A stretch of 64,000 nucleotides of DNA from positions 6,944,001 through 7,008,000 of the forward strand of contig JAUEDM010000001.1 in the NCBI GenBank assembly GCA_033439685.1. Direction: 5' to 3'. A model generated the notes under the pieces. It made no database searches. It was not told the DNA's origin and worked only from the letters and a program-made list of their open reading frames with translations. The stretch comes from Apodospora peruviana (lineage: Eukaryota > Ascomycota > Sordariomycetes > Sordariales > Lasiosphaeriaceae). Positions 51,104 to 61,183 of the stretch are shown piece after piece. The first letter of the stretch is position 1. Every line of letters starts with the position of its first letter. Position numbers and translations under genes: made by a program.

Positions 51104-52206
51104 ATGCCAATTCGCAATCCCTTTGCGCGCCGGCTGGGCGCCACCGTGACTTCGGACGATAATGCTGGTCCGGACGGGATGGTCGTCGATATCGCGCACC
51201 CTGGATTCGAAAGAGTCGACACAGTCGGATCGAAGGCGTCGTCGGCGCTCAGCATTCGCAGCAGGAAGAGCCAGGACACGGGCGAATACAAAATGAGTGG
51301 TGAGACATCTTACCCCCCCCCCCCCAAACCATTCAGATCACCCGACAGAGGAAAAACCCCAACGAAGAGATTGAACAATTGGGCTCACACGCAATCTTGC
51401 CAAATCTTTAGTTGTGAATGACAGTGGTGTCTATCTGCCGGTACGTTGCGATAAAAGCACAATGGGGGGGGGGAGGGGGTGACGCTGACAATTTGACGAT
51501 CAATCAACAGCCGTCTCCAACCGAGCGAGAAGCGACATGGCCCCGGCGATACCTATCCCGGGCGTCATCCGACACCAAGAGCAGCATGAGCGGCGAGATC
51601 GAACACTTTTCCATCTCGAGAGAATCATTTGATTCATACAGGAGGTCATTTGTAGGTTGTTTCTCAAGTCAAAGGAGTGGAACACAACAGAGTCTAATTA
51701 ACTTTTGTTACTAGGATATTTGCGCCAAGAGCCCCGTGGTCGGTGCCACTACCGACCCGGCGCCCCAGCGCCAAAGTCTCGATTCGGCGAACGCGCGCTT
51801 CCCCCGCCTACCCCGATCGGCGCTGTATGAACGCCGCTTTGAGCGCGAACCGCCGACCCCGGAGGAAGGGTTCGAGGATGTCGGGCTCAACGACGATAAT
51901 AAGCAACAGCAACGCCATGCGGCACCACCAAAAAAACGGGGATTCTTTTCAAAGTTCGGTCAGTCAGATCCGGCGATTCCCGCAAACACCAACCAGGATG
52001 TTCCCTCTCCGACGACCAGCGGCGGCGGCGGTATTATTGGCGTGGGAGGGAACCTGCAAACCATGACATCGCGCTTCCTTCCCGGTCGCAAGAGAGGGCA
52101 GAGTATTGGACAGGGTGCCGAACTCGGGGCCATGCCGGTGACAGCAGCCGATAATAGGCCAACCTCGGCCGTGTCTTCTCTGCAGGAACAGGAAGTCCAG
52201 TCATGA
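51104..52206 (+). CDS. Conserved fungal protein of unknown function with a 29-nt microexon
   Basis: Four exons give 285 residues: 51104-51299, 51412-51440 (29 nt), 51511-51651 and 51715-52206. The start MPIRNPFARR follows a CT-rich leader. The microexon supplies VVNDSGVYLP, leading into PSPTERE; from memory this VNDSGVYLPPSPTE segment is the best conserved part of a Pezizomycotina family without known function. The rest is polar and disordered: Ser/Arg-rich motifs (SIRSRKSQDTGE, SRASSDTKSS), a proline/arginine-rich middle, PPKKRGFFSKFG, and a Gly-rich stretch before SRFLPGRKRG. No transmembrane segment or catalytic motif is visible. The many Ser-Arg contexts suggest phosphorylation, which is inference. 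Intron 1 (112 bp) holds a C13 run and intron 2 (70 bp) a G10 run on either side of the microexon. Confidence 0.85.
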
Positions 52207-53010
52207 TTCTTCAAAACGACAATGGCGTTGCATAAGTACTCATGTCTTCTTTTCCCGTTTATATTTACATCACTTTATTGGGTTACGATTATTCTGTGTC
52301 GCGGCGATTTTTATGGTGGGAAGGGGGTTTTTCTGCATTTGTATATCTTTAATATCTTTTCAAAAGGCAATGGAATGATGGGATGGCAGAATCGCATAGC
52401 AAGGGGGAGCATCACTCGTTTTAAATAGGAGGATTAGAGATAAAGGCGTTGGGTCGGTCTGTACCACCAAGGTGGATGGGCAGCAAGCAAACTGGTAAAG
52501 TCTTCTTTTGGGCTTGTGGATAGACACTACGTGTGTACAGTAACTAATATAATGACACTTTCTCTTGTTAAAGGAGTGCAGACAAGACAATGTCTTTGTG
52601 GCAACCAAGAGGTATCAATGGCTCGACGACTCCTAGTCGCACGATGAGACTGACCCAACGCTTTGATTCGTTGTACCTTAGGGTGCCTCGCGCAGAATAT
52701 GATCGAGGGTCGAATCGGGACCACAGCAATTCAGAACTTCTTCACTGCCATCTGATAAGAAAAAGAAGTTAGGGTTAGGGTTAAACGTTGAATGCCTCTG
52801 TTTATGGCCTACAAGTAACCCCCTTTTCCTCCTGAAAGGATCCAAACTGATCAACCTCACACACAGATACATCTCTCAATGTCTGCTATAGCCTGACTAT
52901 AATCTCAATGACAGTCAAGGATACTGTCTATACAAGACGGCGAAGGTCTTAAGCAACATGGCAATAGCATACGAGGTCCGGACCCCCATCGTAAAAAATG
53001 TAATGTTTAC
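52207..53010. other. Intergenic region with telomere-like repeat
   Basis: No gene is recognised. It separates two genes that converge and holds the short telomere-like repeat at 52769-52783. Confidence 0.6.
52769..52783. repeat. Interstitial telomere-like repeat
   Basis: TTAGGGTTAGGGTTA, two and a half units of the usual filamentous-fungal telomere repeat, lies inside the window about 230 bp beyond the 3' end of the helicase remnant. Confidence 0.85.
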
Positions 53011-56000
53011 TCACCTCAAGACAACGGAGACCATCACTCGTTCCCCTCCTTCCTTCCTAGACGTGGCGGCGAGTAGAACCTCCTCTAGTTTCTTCTTGTT
53101 GTTCTGAAGATCCAGAACTCGCTCTTCGAAGGTGTCTCTGACGAAGAATCGGACCGTGGTAACTTCTCTCCGTTGCCCAAGCCTATGAATTCTGGCTAGC
53201 GCCTGCTCCTCGACAGTCGGGTTCCCGTGGGGCTCAATCAGAAAAGCTCGAGATGCTTCTGCCAGCGTCAGCCCGACAGCTCCGCAGGAAAGAGTCAAGA
53301 GAAAAACCGTCACGGTCGGATCTTTCCTGAATTTCTCGATGATGGCATGCCTCTGCTTCTGCTGCACTTTACCATCAAACCGCACATAGCGTATGCCGGT
53401 CTGACTCAGGCCTACCTCAACGAGATCGAGCGTCATCCTCCAGCTCGCGAATACTACGCTCTTGACGTCCCTTGGTAGAGCCGAGAGCTGCGAGATCAGA
53501 GCGGTCACCTTGCTCGAGAGCTGCTGTTGCTGCTGCTGCGACGCAGACGGGGAGAAAGCGGATGAAATAAACGACGGCGGCGGCACATCAGCATCTTCCA
53601 GCGTCCCGAGACCTTCCTCCAAAGCTTTCAAACTAGCAGAAACCTCCGTGATGGGATGCGCTGGGGTGTGCCCACACGTAATAAGCTTGTTCAGCCGATT
53701 ACACCGTTGAACGCAATCGCCGCAAACGAACGACATGCATCTCGCGAAGAACGGTTGCACCGTCGTCGACTCGGCCTCGAGAGACGCGGTCCCCATGTCG
53801 CAGTCGGACGCACGACAGATGGAGCACAGAACCGGGCCCATCTCCCTTTGTATATTGAACGCCTGCTGCGCAATGGCCGATGACCAGTCCTTGGAGTACT
53901 CGGCCGAGTCCTTGGTCATACTCAAATCGTGCCTGGAATCGTAGTGCGTACCCAGGTTGCAGACCATCCGCAGGGCATTGATCCGCTGAATGACCGTGAC
54001 GTATGAGTGGGAGGACGCCGAGCCGGCGCCGCCGTGGCCGTCGACATCCCCAAAAGCGTCCTCGATTCGGGCGATTACTTGGTGGCGCAGCTTGTCGTAG
54101 AATTGCCGTTCGGCGAGACTAAACTCGACAGGGAACTTTAGGTATCTCCGGGGTGGGAGATCAACGACGGTTTTGGCCGCCGTAGGATTAGGCCGTTCGA
54201 CAGTTTCTGCAGTCTTTTTGCCGCCTCGTCGATGTCTCCACTCTTCCAGAGCGAGCTGTCTGATATCTGCCTCGAAGCGCTTTGCATCGTCGTAGGGATG
54301 GACACGAAGACACTTGAGGAGGGCTGCGATATCACCAATCTTGTTTTGGATGGGTGTACCCGTGACGGCCCATCTGGCAGTGGCTTCAAGGGCGCATACC
54401 GCTTTGGACATTTGGGATTGCGTGTTGTGGATCATGTGTGCTGATTAGTACCGAGTAATTGTTAGTTGGCCCTATCCTAGTATCACGGCGGAATACGCAC
54501 CTTCATCCAAAATGATCCGTCTCCAATTGACGGAAAACAGAATACTGCTGTCAGCCTTCCGGCCACCGCACCAATTTGCTGCTTTGCTCACGTCGTTGAT
54601 CCTGTCTTTCCCGTGATAACGACACCATGTCATCCCGCCAGGTCTTACATGTCTTGAAGCTGAAGTCAGTACCTATGTAATTGGCAGACGGTCTGTTCTC
54701 GCGGGTTGATTGGTTACTTACTGCTGTAGCTGTTCTTCCCAAGTATCAAGAACTATTTCGACATGTCCGATTCTTTGCTTAGCCTGGGAAACCATGGGGT
54801 CGTGGTAAAGATGACTTACGCGGTGGCGGAACAAGAATCAGTGATACCATATGACCGGAGGTGGTGTTCCCGGCCGAAACTGGACTGGGAATAACCTCGC
54901 GTCTGTCTGATGCGACCAAGGCGATCATGGTGAGAGTCTTGCCGAGGCCTATCGGGTCAGCAACGATTCCGCCGCAGAACTCAGGCGGTTCCTCGACATG
55001 GAATGTTTCACAAATCCGGTTCAAGAAGCTGGATGAACAAATTATTAGAGATGTATAAATGTTTCATTTGTTCTGGAGGAAGAAACAAACAATGTAGACT
55101 GTGTTGTCTGTCGCAAGTCCCAGAAGTCCGCCGATCGAGGGTCAAAATTCCAGCCGTTTTTTCTTTGCATCAAGAACGATAATGCTTGGCGCTGGTGCCT
55201 ATATACAAGGCAGCGATTATCGGTATTCAGAACTGACTGGCAGATAATGGGAATACCATACTTCTTGAGGGGACTGAGTATAGCTTCTGGCTGCTGCGCT
55301 TCGGGTAGATCTTGAGGTCTAGCTCTTAAAGAACTCTCCGACATTCTCGCATAGATCTCATGGGCCATAAACAATCAGTGATAGCTCGCATGGTAACTGC
55401 ACTGGTCCGAGTCGCGACATTTTGGGCATCAGATTTGCCTCGAGATTGTCCACTTTGCAGGTGACTTGGAGTCTCAGATTAGGCTCGTCCAGGAGTGCTT
55501 GTATGATATCGACGAACTCCGGGGCGAATGTACCACGGAAATTTAGGTTAGCAAGTGCGCTGAACTGGTGGCCGGACCAACCTTCACCGCCATAGGGCCG
55601 GTGATTTGTTGTATGGCTGGTGAATTTGTGTACTTTCCGTGGAATCCAACTACCTACAAACATGCCACGAGCGTTTAGCGACCATTTATTGATTTATAAG
55701 ACGAGCACATCCTGCATTCGGAACACTCACCATGCCATAGTAGACTAGAAGGCTCGATTCTGCTCGGAGTTGGGAAGCGCTAAAGAAGGTACTTCCAGAC
55801 AGTTCGGGCCATGCTTCTCGAGTGAAGAGTCAAGCTGTGGGTGTTCTAAATAATGGGTCATGGGTTCCAGTTGCGTTGTTTGGGTAGTGTGCCCTTGCCA
55901 TAATTTTGTGGTATCGAAAGACCTGGTGTCATTTTGTTGAGAAGAATATGGAACGCTGTCGGGGAAAGCCTCATGGGCAAGTTGTGGATGCCCCGTGAAA

Positions 56001-56350
56001 GTCGAAGTTATTGGAGGCTGAGACAATTCTCGTTGAGACGAAAGGTCTACCATTATTGAGTCATAGCTCCAAGCCGTATGATGGAAGGCGGACACATCTC
56101 CCATACCGCCGTTTATCCAAGAAGAACTGGATTGCATCTGGTGAAGGGGAGGAGGCATCGGGAAGATATTATGTGTGTCGTTAGCCCCAGTTGCATCGGT
56201 ATCCCAGTACGGGAGTGATGTCATGCCAATGGGAAGATTTTCAAAAGATTCCAACGCTTGGTTGATGTGGTTGAGGGGAGCATGGTGGACAGATGGCGTG
56301 CCATGGTGTTGAGGTTGGCCTTGGCCTTGACGGGCACTTTGGGATGAATT
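53011..56350 (-). pseudogene. SNF2/Rad5-like helicase with degenerate RING, apparently decaying
   Basis: A Rad5/HLTF-type chromatin or repair translocase can be pieced together from about seven exon blocks: 55375-55262, 55198-55091, 55029-54820, 54752-54722, 54652-54501 and 54440-53011, with upstream parts at about 55658-55377 and before 55745. Recognisable parts, in order, are LKKHQRQAL (across an intron), GGIVADPIGLGKT (Walker A), LILVPPP then LLDTWEEQLQQH, RYHGKDRI, ILFSVNWRRIILDEAH (DEAH across an intron), a RING-like Cys/His cluster, and a full helicase C domain (VVFASW, GAVGLTL, ARIHRLGQ). Three defects stand out. The stretch normally holding D-I-V-L-T-T-Y after YHG is absent. The frame breaks after LSLIVYGP at about 55375. 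The N-terminal frame stops near 55745 while the family-like VYYGM is in another frame. No start codon is evident. Unresolved splicing is an alternative explanation. Confidence 0.6.
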
Positions 56351-56709
56351 TTCATCACCAGTCGTCTTATTTTAGACCAAGACTCCAATGTTGAGGCTGT
56401 CGTGAGGATTCTAGAATTGTGTTGTATCCGTAAGTTTTAATGAATTGACATGGTGTATGAGAGGGTCCAATGTCGGGTGCAGGTGAAGAGGCACCGGGGC
56501 GCTTCGCCTCCTCCCAGGCACATCCTCGTTTGGGAAAGAACGAGCCAGCCCAATGATATCGTGACACACACTCCCCTCTTCCGTTCTTGTTGATGTTGAA
56601 ACAACTAACTCGCGTTCCCAACGGAAATGAAATGAGTGCACCTTGGGAAGAAAACACATTCAGATATCTAACTGCTGCTGTTTTCTAGCTGTTAGAGAAT
56701 CCTCTCAAG
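56351..56709. other. Divergent region between helicase relic and NACHT gene
   Basis: Short region from which the helicase gene (leftward) and the receptor gene (rightward) diverge. No recognisable gene is present. Confidence 0.5.
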
Positions 56710-59700
56710 ATGCCGCTTAAGGCACCTGCAGCGGCTCAATCGGCAGGTAGGCGAACAATTCAAAACGCCTTTCAAGACTTGGAAAGCGCGATTTCTCCAG
56801 CCCACTCTCGCGATTTCGCATCAACAACTTTCGAAGATGTCAGGAAAGCCGCCATTGATATCGAACACCAACTGGCAGCACGGCAATCACTGCGCAACAT
56901 GAGACGCCTTGAACCCCCTTTTTGCGGCTTGGAACATTATTCAAAGGTCATCGAAGTGCTGTGCAACGGAACCGACTATCTCCCATGGATCTGGGCCCCT
57001 ATCAAGCTCATCTTGAAGGTAAAAGGACTCTTAGCCCTGCCGATCGATTTTGGGCTGAGTTTACTATCCAACAATCCAAGATCTCAAGCGAGTACATCGA
57101 AGCATTTGAGCGACTCATCAAGACCTATGCCCGCATTGCCGAATCGCTGGGTCGATTCCAGCTTTGGGAGGCCTCTTTCAAAGGCAAACCACAGCTTTAT
57201 CCCTCGTTCGCCATCTTCTACTCCGATATCTTGCAATTCCACAAATCCGCCTACAATTTCGTCACTCGTCGCTGTAACTTTGCCACAAAATAATTGAATT
57301 CACATAATTATGTAGTCTTACTTTTCCTCTTCAGGCTGGAAAATCCTCTTCCTGACATCATGGGGTCGGTTTCAGCGCGAGTTCGACAACATCCTCGATG
57401 ATCTGAAGCGACACGAAGATCTCATTGATAAAGATGCCAATGCACATAAAATTATCGAAGCCAGAGAGATGAGGAAGGACTTGGAGCTGTGGAAATCTCA
57501 GAGCCTGGATAAGCTTGCTCAAGAGCAACGAGAAAAAACAGCAAGGCAGATACAGGGTGTGACCACTTGGTTGCAACTTGACGATTCCGAACAAATCAGT
57601 CTTCTGGATTCGCTTACCAAAGTTGGTTTCAAATACCCCGGTACCGTCGACTGGGTGTTGAGGAATCAGAAAATGGCGTCTTGGCTCAGATCATCTCCCA
57701 ATAGCCCTTTACTTTGGCTCCAGGGCGGCCCGGGAACAGGAAAGAGCGTTATAACGGCGCGACTACTGGCGTTTCTTGAGAGCTCAAAAAGCTCCATAGT
57801 GGTCCGGCATTTCTGCTCATACTCGCACAGTTCCTCCACATCTTACCACCAAATCATCAAGTCTCTGCTTCTTCAGTGCATTCGCGGCGATGGCGATCTT
57901 GTGGCACACGTTTATGAAGATTACGTCGGTAGTAAACAGGCAACCGTCCCCTTGCTCGAGAAGCTTCTCGAGACTGCCATCGAAGTCCTCTCGAGCAACA
58001 CTCAAGGCCGCCACGCCATGCATATCATCCTGGACGGTTTGGATGAATGTCCCGAGGACAAACAGCGGCGTCTTATTCGATTCATGGACCGGCTAACCGC
58101 AGCTGGGGCTGGTTGTAAGGTCTTAATATCAAGCCGAGATACCGCTTCCCTTCAATCCAACCTGAGGCGAAGGGCCACTCTCTCCCTAGCGGATGAGAAA
58201 GCTAGCTTGACGGGTGCCATTACTACCTTTGCTAACAGCAGACTTTGGGCAATGCATGGCAGATTGGAGCAGATTGGTATTTCGGAAGAGACCATGAAAG
58301 CACTGGCAACCAGAATAGGAGTGAAGTCAGATGGTAACTAAGCCATGCGTTTCTAGTGATCTCAACTGAGTGCCTAGCTAATAATAAAAACAGGGATGTT
58401 TTTATGGGCATGTTTGGTATTGAACTACCTTGCCGCAAACTTCTTTTACAGCGAGGATGAGTTCACCAAGGCGATAGACACCCTCCCCCGGGAGTTGACC
58501 GAGTTATGAGTATCCCACTTCTTTGCGACATGTGTCCTGTCATACACTAACGCAAGAATGCCGCTGTAACTGACTGGAACCAGCTACGACAAGATCATGT
58601 CCCGTATCCTATCGGACCTCGACTCTCGTTCCATAGTTCGACTGAAAGCGATGTTCGGCTGGGTTGCATTTTCCAGACGGCAACTCAAAAAGTTTGAGTT
58701 GCAATCTGCACTTCTGTTCCATTCTGATGAGCCTGTTGAGTCCCGGGCGGTGCCTTCGTACATGCTTGAAGCTTGCAAGCCTGTCGTTGAAGAGAGACGC
58801 AATTGTGCACTCACCTTCATTCATGTCTCGGTCAAAGAGTAAGTCCGGTCGTGTTATTCCAGTACCAAACCTCCAGGTCCTAGAGTCTAATCAGGTTAGT
58901 TATCTTCAAAGCGACGCTTGCAGCAAGTCTGTTCGAATTGCACAACTGGCAACTCTATGGGAGAATGGCCTCGCCTCACTGAGATGCCTTCAAGCGGCAT
59001 TCAATGCTTTTGACCCGCATTTCTCCCGTCCCAATTGCGAACTACAAGTTCTCCGAGGAGTGTGGGGCTTCATATTGTATGCCAGCGAGTTCTGGTCAGT
59101 GGACTTACGGACGATGGTCTCCATTCCAGCAAAGGACTGGGACCCCCGTTTTTGGGCCATAGCCACCCAGCTATCCGATTCGCTTACGAGATCGCGGCCA
59201 GGCCATGATGGCGAATGTACTGAACAACTGATTGAAGATCTCGAGAGTATCAGGTGTCTCCCAGGCCTTTGGTATGATGCCACCATCAGCCTACAAGCAC
59301 GGTCTGAGCGAAGACTCTTGCCTCGACAAGATCGAGGACCAGAAGGTTTGTTAACCGCCCTGTAATAAGAACTGACCCGAAGCTAACACGGCAGTCTACT
59401 CTAGCCCTCTCAAGGAAGCCGATTCACATCCATGACTTGCCAGGCAAATACGAGGCAGCTGTACAGCGCTTGATATCCATCCAGACCCATCCAGACATGA
59501 CAGCATCAGAGCTTGAACAATTCCGTGAGATTTTCGGTAGCCATGCATATCCCTGCCGGTTCTCTTCCTGCTCTCATTCTGTTGGTGGTTTCAAAACCGA
59601 CCAAGAGCGTGTCGGCTACGAAATCATGCACGCCCCAAGGCATTTCTGCGCCGAGCAGGGCTGCCAATATCCCCCCTTTGGTTCCAGCAGAGCTCTGAAA

Positions 59701-59901
59701 AGACATCACTCTGTCTGCCACCAACGAACCGAAGAGAGACTGAAACTTAAGAAAGAACTTTCAGCCATCACCCGAACAACCAATCGTCAACAGAGACCTC
59801 AGCAAGTGGATCTCAGACTTGGACAAAAACTAACACCCCAGAGAGCAGCTCAGATGCGTTTGCAGCCCCCTGGACTTGGGCAATACTTCCAAAAAGAGTA
59901 G
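56710..59901 (+). CDS. NACHT NLR-like receptor with C-terminal C2H2-like motifs
   Basis: Seven exons give 935 residues: 56710-57018, 57081-57273, 57335-58333, 58394-58502, 58584-58838, 58900-59345 and 59405-59901. It is a fungal STAND protein; relatives act in self/non-self recognition and programmed cell death, but ligand and output are unknown here. Residues about 50-200 form a helical N-terminal domain (DUF7708-like: WIWAPIKLILK, AFERLIKTYARIAESLGRF). The NACHT P-loop is GGPGTGKS (about 298-305) and Walker B is ILDGLDEC (about 399-406). The winged-helix region has GMFLWACLVLNYL, ILSDLDSRS and MFGWVAFSRRQLKK. The C-terminus carries paired Cys/His motifs from about residue 821 (C-RFSS-C...H, C-AEQG-C...RALKRHHSVCH). 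No WD, ankyrin or TPR repeats follow. Donors GTTATG (58503) and GTTTGT (59346) are unusual but keep the frame. All key residues are intact. Confidence 0.88.
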
Positions 59902-59977
59902 TAGTCTCATGGCCATCCTCAATGACGATTGAGTTAGACCTACCCCGGTTTACGAGGATGTGGATCCGAAAGGGTTC

Positions 59978-60985
59978 ATGAAGAGTTTTCCAGATCACGA
60001 CAACCACGCCTTCCAATCTTTCCGTCCTAGCAACACCACAGACGAAAGAAAAATCGTGCCTCCTAGTCAGACTCCCTTCTCCCTGCCTCCCTTCTCCCTG
60101 CCTCCCTTCTCCCTGCCTCCCTTCTCCCTGCCTCCCTTCTCCCTGCCTCCCTTCTCCCTGCCTCCCTTCTCCCTGCCTCCCTTCTCCCTGCCGACTGTTG
60201 TGACTATGCAAGACGTCACACTGAAGCAGGAGATTGTAGAGGAAGAGCCGTACACTATCAAGTGTATCTGCGGCTTCACCGACGATGATGGAAACACGAT
60301 CTACTGCGAAAAATGCGACACATGGCAGCATATAGAGTGCTACTATCTCGACAATTTCAAGGAAACTCTTCGCGAGGACTTCTCCCGTTCTTGCGCCGAT
60401 TGCCACCCACGATCGCTGAATCGTCAGTTGGCGATTATGAGACAATCAGCTCGCACAGCCTTGCCGGTAGTTGAGGAGGAGGCAACAGACAAAAAGCCAA
60501 AACATCCGCCCTCCAAGAGCCACAAGAAAAAGCCAAAGCCGACGGATCTCCAAATCCGTCCTAGCAACACCACAGACGAAAGAAAAGCCGGAGATGTGGT
60601 TCAAGAACGGTCCAACTTCCACTTTAAACCCTTAAACGTTGTTATGAACTTCGACGACGGGCCTCCTAAAGAAGGTGACAAACATGAAAGAAAAGGCGGA
60701 GATATGGCCCAAGAAGGTGGACACCCAGGAAGCCCACGATCGGACTGTGCTGTTGTCGACGGAGGGGTTGATAACTCGGATGGTATTGCTCTGGACGACT
60801 TCGACTTCGACACATTTCTTCAGGAGGCCAATATATATACCAGCGGAGATGATTTTGACTCCAACTTTGGGAATACCGTACCTCGCGGTGCGGATAGTGG
60901 CCCTTCAATTTCCAAAGTCTCCGACACTACAACCCCACGGACCCTTGAATACTACAAGCCACAGTTGAAATTGCTTGAAGCTTAA
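59978..60985 (+). CDS. PHD-finger protein with FSLPP minisatellite
   Basis: A single exon encodes 335 residues from ATG 59978; the frame is open a further 45 bp upstream to a TGA. Residues 34-73 are eight FSLPP-type repeats. A complete C4HC3 PHD finger follows at about 96-142: C-I-C, then YCEKC, WQHIEC and SCADC. Such fingers read histone H3 tails, so nuclear chromatin binding is the family expectation. After it comes a basic segment (DKKPKHPPSKSHKKKPKP) that I recall as a conserved partner of this finger in many fungal proteins, then a duplicated RPSNTTDERK element, acidic stretches and a truncated tail ending LKLLEA. The stop codon replaces the middle of a common tail motif. It lies only 76 bp after the NACHT gene in the same direction, so co-expression is possible. 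A spliced fusion with the receptor cannot be excluded. Confidence 0.72.
   Translation: MKSFPDHDNHAFQSFRPSNTTDERKIVPPSQTPFSLPPFSLPPFSLPPFSLPPFSLPPFSLPPFSLPPFSLPTVVTMQDVTLKQEIVEEEPYTIKCICGFTDDDGNTIYCEKCDTWQHIECYYLDNFKETLREDFSRSCADCHPRSLNRQLAIMRQSARTALPVVEEEATDKKPKHPPSKSHKKKPKPTDLQIRPSNTTDERKAGDVVQERSNFHFKPLNVVMNFDDGPPKEGDKHERKGGDMAQEGGHPGSPRSDCAVVDGGVDNSDGIALDDFDFDTFLQEANIYTSGDDFDSNFGNTVPRGADSGPSISKVSDTTTPRTLEYYKPQLKLLEA
60077..60196 (+). repeat. 15-bp coding minisatellite (FSLPP x 8)
   Basis: Eight head-to-tail copies of TTCTCCCTGCCTCCC, nearly identical in DNA, the last changed to end in ACT. The DNA-level identity points to recent expansion or homogenisation. The opposite strand is also open as a GREKG repeat. 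Confidence 0.97.
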
Positions 60986-61183
60986 AACAAAACGAGGTTC
61001 ATGATGGCAAGACAAAAAAGTCCCGGTGCGGATAGTGGTCCTTCAACTTCCAAAGTCTCCCACACTAGATCCCTTAGTGATGTACAAATGCAGTTGATGT
61101 CCTTGCAGAACAGAATAAAAAAAAGCTCGCAATGGCAAGACAGGAACAGATACAATGGGGACCAGACACGTAACCCAGCCTAG
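60986..61183 (+). pseudogene. Remnant and second copy of the PHD-protein tail module
   Basis: Directly after the TAA, the same frame continues NKTRFMMARQKS, matching the end of the fungal tail motif LLEQQNKKRLMMARQEQ. Then a second copy of the preceding segment begins: 41 bp at 61024-61064 match 60896-60936 with three differences. It reads GADSGPSTSKVS, then SDVQMQLMSLQNRIKK, and ends in a stop at 61181-61183. It is unlikely to be translated alone and looks like a tandem partial duplication. Confidence 0.65.

Noticed and set aside
60077..60196. CRISPR-like array
   Set aside because: The repeats are contiguous 15-bp coding units without spacers, in a eukaryotic gene.
59813..60445. Minus-strand 210-codon frame with GREKG repeats
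   Set aside because: It is the reverse reading of the FSLPP minisatellite and of the NACHT gene end; the plus strand carries a recognised PHD finger.
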